Part shown: positions 22,897-25,731 of the stretch, piece by piece
How the letters are laid out: every line of letters starts with the position of its first letter
Position numbering within the stretch: position 1 is the first letter of the stretch
Assembly: GCA_002495675.1 (NCBI GenBank)
Contig: DAGH01000007.1
Location: 16,870 to 42,600, forward strand
DNA from: Euryarchaeota archaeon UBA182
Lineage (GTDB): Archaea > Thermoplasmatota > Poseidoniia > Poseidoniales > Thalassarchaeaceae
DNA: 25,731 bases
Reading direction: 5' to 3'
Translations under genes and position numbers: made by a program
Notes under the pieces: generated by a model
Seen by the model: only the letters and a program-made list of their open reading frames with translations
The model's database searches: none
Told to the model about the DNA's origin: nothing

Positions 22897-24689
22897 GACA
22901 TGGGAACTGTAAGTATCGTATCAGGACCTCTTTCGATGAGGGGAGCCTCAAACACTGAAAGAGAGGGTAGAACGTGAACTGTGCATGCGTTCCCACAAGC
23001 AGGAGCGAGATAATCTTCTCCTTGGTCGCTAAAAATGAATCTAAGCCCATGTCCCGCCGGTAAGATGGCATCTATCGCTTGAAATTCCATCATCATCGTA
23101 ATCTCTTGGCCGGGAATAACGGTCTGAGGATCATATCCTCCGGCATGATACCTCACATCCATAGTTGCATGGCCAATACGCATTCCAGTTTCAGCGTCTT
23201 GCATCTCAATGAACACTTGTCCCCCGTCGAAAGTGGGAACAGCAGATAGATGGAGGGTAGGTAATCCAGAGATGTGGATGCTTCTTTCGGGGTTTATTTG
23301 CGAGCAATCAACAGTGACCGTCTGACCCCCTCCCACTACTGGAAGCCCGCCTCCAACGAATACGCCATCATACTCACATTCATCTAAATTCACAGTGAAA
23401 GGCTGTCTGTCATTCGGAGGCCAGGTATCCTCGATTCGCCATTGGCCGTCATTCCTCTGTATCTGTGCATCGAGGGAGGGCTTTGGCCCTCTTTCTTGAA
23501 GGTAATACTCGAACCACTCAAACAGGTCTTGGCCCCAATCCCACCTTGTCATGTTCTCCAGTGCCTCGAATCCGTATCCGGGATCAACGGTCTGGTGGCT
23601 GTTTACTTGATCTGGATAGTGGTGTCCCCACTGGCCTAAGATCCCTCTTACATCAAAGCCAGCGTCGACATATGCCTGATACCAATTCGTGCCCGGTGGT
23701 CCTCCAAACACTTGATGCGGGTCGACATTCCAATCCTGCATACCCTGAACCCAGTATATGCTGCCATTCCAGTTCTCGAAGGCTTTGTCTATGTGGCTCC
23801 TCTCATTGTAGTAGTTCTGCATGTATGGGTCCATTTCGCCTCCTATGTATGTGACCGGTCCAGCAAACAATCCCTCTACTATGTCCGGACAAATGTTGTC
23901 GAAGTCATCTTGGTCATAATCCACTGTGCTAGAGAAGTAGTTCATGTGCATGATTTGGGAGCGTGCTTCGGCACTCCCGTTCTTGTACAAAAGCGGGTGT
24001 AGGGCAGTGGTTCCCGACATTGGAACTATTGTTTTCAGGTATTCGCTTCCCATCGCTGCAGCCTCCCATTGTGTGGCCCCCTCGTAGGATTTTCCATACA
24101 ACCCAACATTCCCGTTGCTCCAATTCTGGGTCCCCAACCATTCGACGGCTGCATGGATACCTAGCCCCTCCCCAGCGCCCCGGTAATCAAAACATCCACT
24201 GCTTTCCTCAGTGCCAAATACCGCTACTTGAGCAAATGCATATCCGTGTGGAAGAAAATTATCGAAGATGAACTGGCCCCGTGCTGCACCTACCACGTTA
24301 GTCGGGGTGGACTCTGCCCCTTGAGGTCCGTAAGAGAAGTAGGGTGAAATCACAGCTATTACAGGTACCTTGTCCCCCTCAATGGTGTTGTTTGGCAACC
24401 AATATGAAAGATGTACTTCAGAGGACTCTGGCCCTGATTCCCAGACTCCTGAGGTGTCAACAGTAATTCTCGCTTCTTGAACTCCCATTGCCGAGTAGGG
24501 TCCCACTTCCAGGCTCATACTGTAGGAACCATCTGTTTTCCAATCAAGAGTATGCCTCTCCCAGATCGAGGGGTAAAAAGAGTCCTCTGCATCTTCCTCA
24601 AGTTCGGGATCCTCCCAGAACATACACCCAGAGAGGCTGTAGACGACAAGCATCACCATTACTGATCCGGTGAAAGTTCGCTTCGCCAT
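22893..24689 (-). CDS. CocE/NonD-type (X-Pro dipeptidyl-peptidase-like) lipoprotein hydrolase
   Basis: Extracellular alpha/beta hydrolase of the X-Pro aminopeptidase/cocaine esterase family. The 598-residue protein has a signal segment and lipobox YSLSGC with Cys22 as likely lipidation site, an acidic spacer (WEDPELEEDAEDS), the hydrolase core with nucleophile S201 (GLYGKSYEG), acid D319 (GMQDWNVDP) and histidine in GQWGHHYP (356 or 357), and a beta-sandwich C-terminal domain to the end. LPHGYAFAQVAVFGTEESSG is the oxyanion region typical of the family. Substrate (dipeptidyl peptide, acyl ester or amide) cannot be told. ATG 24689 has GGAG 4 nt upstream. It fits with the subtilase as part of an exported protein-degrading set. 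Confidence 0.9.
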   Translation of the reverse strand: MAKRTFTGSVMVMLVVYSLSGCMFWEDPELEEDAEDSFYPSIWERHTLDWKTDGSYSMSLEVGPYSAMGVQEARITVDTSGVWESGPESSEVHLSYWLPNNTIEGDKVPVIAVISPYFSYGPQGAESTPTNVVGAARGQFIFDNFLPHGYAFAQVAVFGTEESSGCFDYRGAGEGLGIHAAVEWLGTQNWSNGNVGLYGKSYEGATQWEAAAMGSEYLKTIVPMSGTTALHPLLYKNGSAEARSQIMHMNYFSSTVDYDQDDFDNICPDIVEGLFAGPVTYIGGEMDPYMQNYYNERSHIDKAFENWNGSIYWVQGMQDWNVDPHQVFGGPPGTNWYQAYVDAGFDVRGILGQWGHHYPDQVNSHQTVDPGYGFEALENMTRWDWGQDLFEWFEYYLQERGPKPSLDAQIQRNDGQWRIEDTWPPNDRQPFTVNLDECEYDGVFVGGGLPVVGGGQTVTVDCSQINPERSIHISGLPTLHLSAVPTFDGGQVFIEMQDAETGMRIGHATMDVRYHAGGYDPQTVIPGQEITMMMEFQAIDAILPAGHGLRFIFSDQGEDYLAPACGNACTVHVLPSLSVFEAPLIERGPDTILTVPMS

Positions 24690-24765
24690 TGTTCTCCGGA
24701 CAAGGCGCTTCCATCTGAAGCCTACGGAACATTCGAAGGGTTGACGTTGCGTTACCCTAGGTTTG

Positions 24766-24801
24766 GAAGCAACTTCCCAGGACCCCCCGACAGAGGTCCT
24801 G
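24766..24801 (-). terminator. Two tandem hairpins after the Ca-repeat gene
   Basis: The 133-bp gap between the leftward genes holds CAGGACC/GGTCCTG (24778-24784 and 24795-24801, 10-nt loop) and GGAAG-CAA-CTTCC (24766-24778). They lie directly downstream of the stop at 24823 and before the next leftward gene, as expected for an end-of-transcript or processing signal. No T-run follows on that strand, so a terminator role is tentative. Confidence 0.35.
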
Positions 24802-24822
24802 AGAAGCGCGTTTTGTCTTGCT

Positions 24823-25731
24823 TTAGACTACGTCTGGGTTGTTTTCGAGTTCGTCGGGGATTCCGTCTCCGTCATCATCATCATCCAGATGGTCGTCGAT
24901 ACCGTCGTTGTCATGGTCGAACTGACCTGTCAGGTCGGATCCATCGTACATCTCGAACCAATCGGATAGCCCATCGTTGTCATCATCGGTGTCGATTAGG
25001 TCTGACAGGCCATCATTGTCGTGATCGTACCTGTAGAAGCTCCAAGCACCACCTTGTTCGTCCACGTCCAGAATGCCATCGTTGTCATCATCATCATCGA
25101 GAGCATCGTCAATACCGTCGTTGTCGTGGTCTCTGGGCATGTCATCAGCATAGTTCATTAGACCGTCGTTGTCGATATCGATGTCAACGCAGTCGTATAT
25201 TCCATCGTTGTCGTGATCATAGATGTCTGTGATTGGGTTGCCATCTTCGACTTCTGTGCGGTCGTCCAAACCGTCTCCATCATCGTCGTCATCCTCTGAG
25301 TCATCTATTCCATCGTTGTCATGATCCTGGGGGTCCGTGTCAATCACGTCAGGTATGCAATCGTTGTCATCATCAGTATCAACATCGTCTGGAATCCCAT
25401 CTCCATCATTGTCGTTTTCACCGTTGTTGTCCTGGTTGTCAAGTTGTTGTCCCTGTTGCTGATCTGATTGAGTACCTTGTTGGCCTTGTTCAGATTGAGT
25501 CCCACCTTGTTGTTGTTGGTTCTGGCCATTCTGGTTGTTGCCATTCTGATCTTGGCTTTGTTGGTCGCCTTGCTGGCCACCCTGTTGACCTCCATTCTGT
25601 TGCTGGCCCTGACCATTGTCCTGTTGGTTTGATTGCGAGCCGTCTTGTCCGTTGTTGCCTTGTTGGCCATCCTGTCCGCTTTGGGATCCTTGGCCGCCTT
25701 CCTGTCCTTGTTGACCCTGTCCTTGGCCCTG
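24823..25731 (-). CDS. Gln/Gly/Asn-rich protein with thrombospondin type 3-like Ca2+ repeats (N-terminus outside window)
   Basis: Partial gene of 302 visible residues ending at TAA 24823; the start lies to the right of the window. The first 105 or so visible residues are a low-complexity region made almost only of Gln, Gly, Asn, Asp and Ser (for example GQQGNNGQDGSQSNQQDNGQ). About 190 residues of repeats follow, alternating DHDNDGI(D/Y)D and DDDDDGDG(I/L) units, the DxDxDG calcium-binding loop of thrombospondin type 3 repeats. The protein is strongly acidic and surely extracellular if expressed. It has no C-terminal anchor after the repeats. Likely a calcium-stabilised stalk or adhesion element; the functional domain probably lies in the missing N-terminus. 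Confidence 0.88.
   Translation of the reverse strand, partial: QGQGQGQQGQEGGQGSQSGQDGQQGNNGQDGSQSNQQDNGQGQQQNGGQQGGQQGDQQSQDQNGNNQNGQNQQQQGGTQSEQGQQGTQSDQQQGQQLDNQDNNGENDNDGDGIPDDVDTDDDNDCIPDVIDTDPQDHDNDGIDDSEDDDDDGDGLDDRTEVEDGNPITDIYDHDNDGIYDCVDIDIDNDGLMNYADDMPRDHDNDGIDDALDDDDDNDGILDVDEQGGAWSFYRYDHDNDGLSDLIDTDDDNDGLSDWFEMYDGSDLTGQFDHDNDGIDDHLDDDDDGDGIPDELENNPDVV

Noticed and set aside
24741..25232. Rightward frame rich in Arg/His opposite the repeat gene
   Set aside because: It is the antisense reading of GAT/GAC-rich repeat codons and has the biased composition expected for that; the leftward frame has clear DxDxDG units.
24850..25390. Repeated short DNA words suggesting a CRISPR array
   Set aside because: Spacings are irregular multiples of 3 and there are no constant repeats with unique spacers; these are codons of Ca2+ repeats.
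25344..25670. Leftward frame rich in Asn/Thr/Arg/Lys near the right edge
   Set aside because: An off-frame reading of the Gln/Gly/Asn tract. The in-frame reading is open from 25731 through to the stop at 24823.

Overview
The window looks like a chromosomal segment of a planktonic euryarchaeon, most probably Marine Group II (Poseidoniales). The archaeal character comes from a FEN-1 flap endonuclease, a Sec61-beta/SecG subunit, a Trm11-type tRNA G10 methyltransferase, a UPF0292-like Toprim protein, an Lrp/AsnC regulator and a XerA-like recombinase. Set against this are bacterial-type genes: RimK, bifunctional RibD and an aa3-type cytochrome c oxidase operon. Large secreted proteins (subtilase, CocE/NonD lipoprotein, thrombospondin-type Ca2+ repeats) fit a protein-degrading marine heterotroph. 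The lineage is inferred from gene content only; no rRNA is present.

Layout. 1-5.9 kb: a leftward pair (SAP-domain membrane protein, then ParA, with a 1-nt TGATG overlap), then rightward rimK and xerA. A strong 12-bp inverted repeat and a possible small zinc-finger gene follow. 5.9-10.1 kb: an unknown 244-residue protein, a leftward pair (unknown basic protein, SecG/Sec61-beta), a Trm4/NSUN2-like RNA m5C methyltransferase, an Lrp regulator and a small Toprim protein. 10.2-14.8 kb: the oxidase operon coxB-coxA-coxC-coxD, followed by tRNA-Ser(UGA). 15-21 kb: a leftward lipid kinase, ribD, a leftward membrane-anchored subtilase, tRNA-Arg(UCG) and a Trm-G10 methyltransferase. 20.9-25.7 kb: FEN-1, an unknown polytopic membrane protein, a leftward CocE/NonD-type lipoprotein hydrolase, and the C-terminal 302 residues of a Gln/Gly/Asn-rich protein ending in DxDxDG repeats that leaves the window at the right edge.

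The genes form three functional groups. One is DNA segregation and processing (ParA, SAP membrane protein, XerA, FEN-1, Toprim). The second is translation and RNA modification (RimK, Trm4-like, Trm-G10, two tRNAs, SecG at the membrane). The third is aerobic respiration and use of extracellular protein. The most notable points are: (1) coxC appears to start at a CTG overlapping the coxA stop, restoring a His-rich N-terminus; (2) coxA is fused to a secreted CxCH/Reeler-like domain; (3) the CuA domain of CoxB carries an inserted DxNxDG loop; (4) a SAP-transmembrane-ectodomain protein is translationally coupled to ParA, a candidate membrane-tethered DNA partition system; (5) a perfect 12-bp inverted repeat lies just downstream of xerA.
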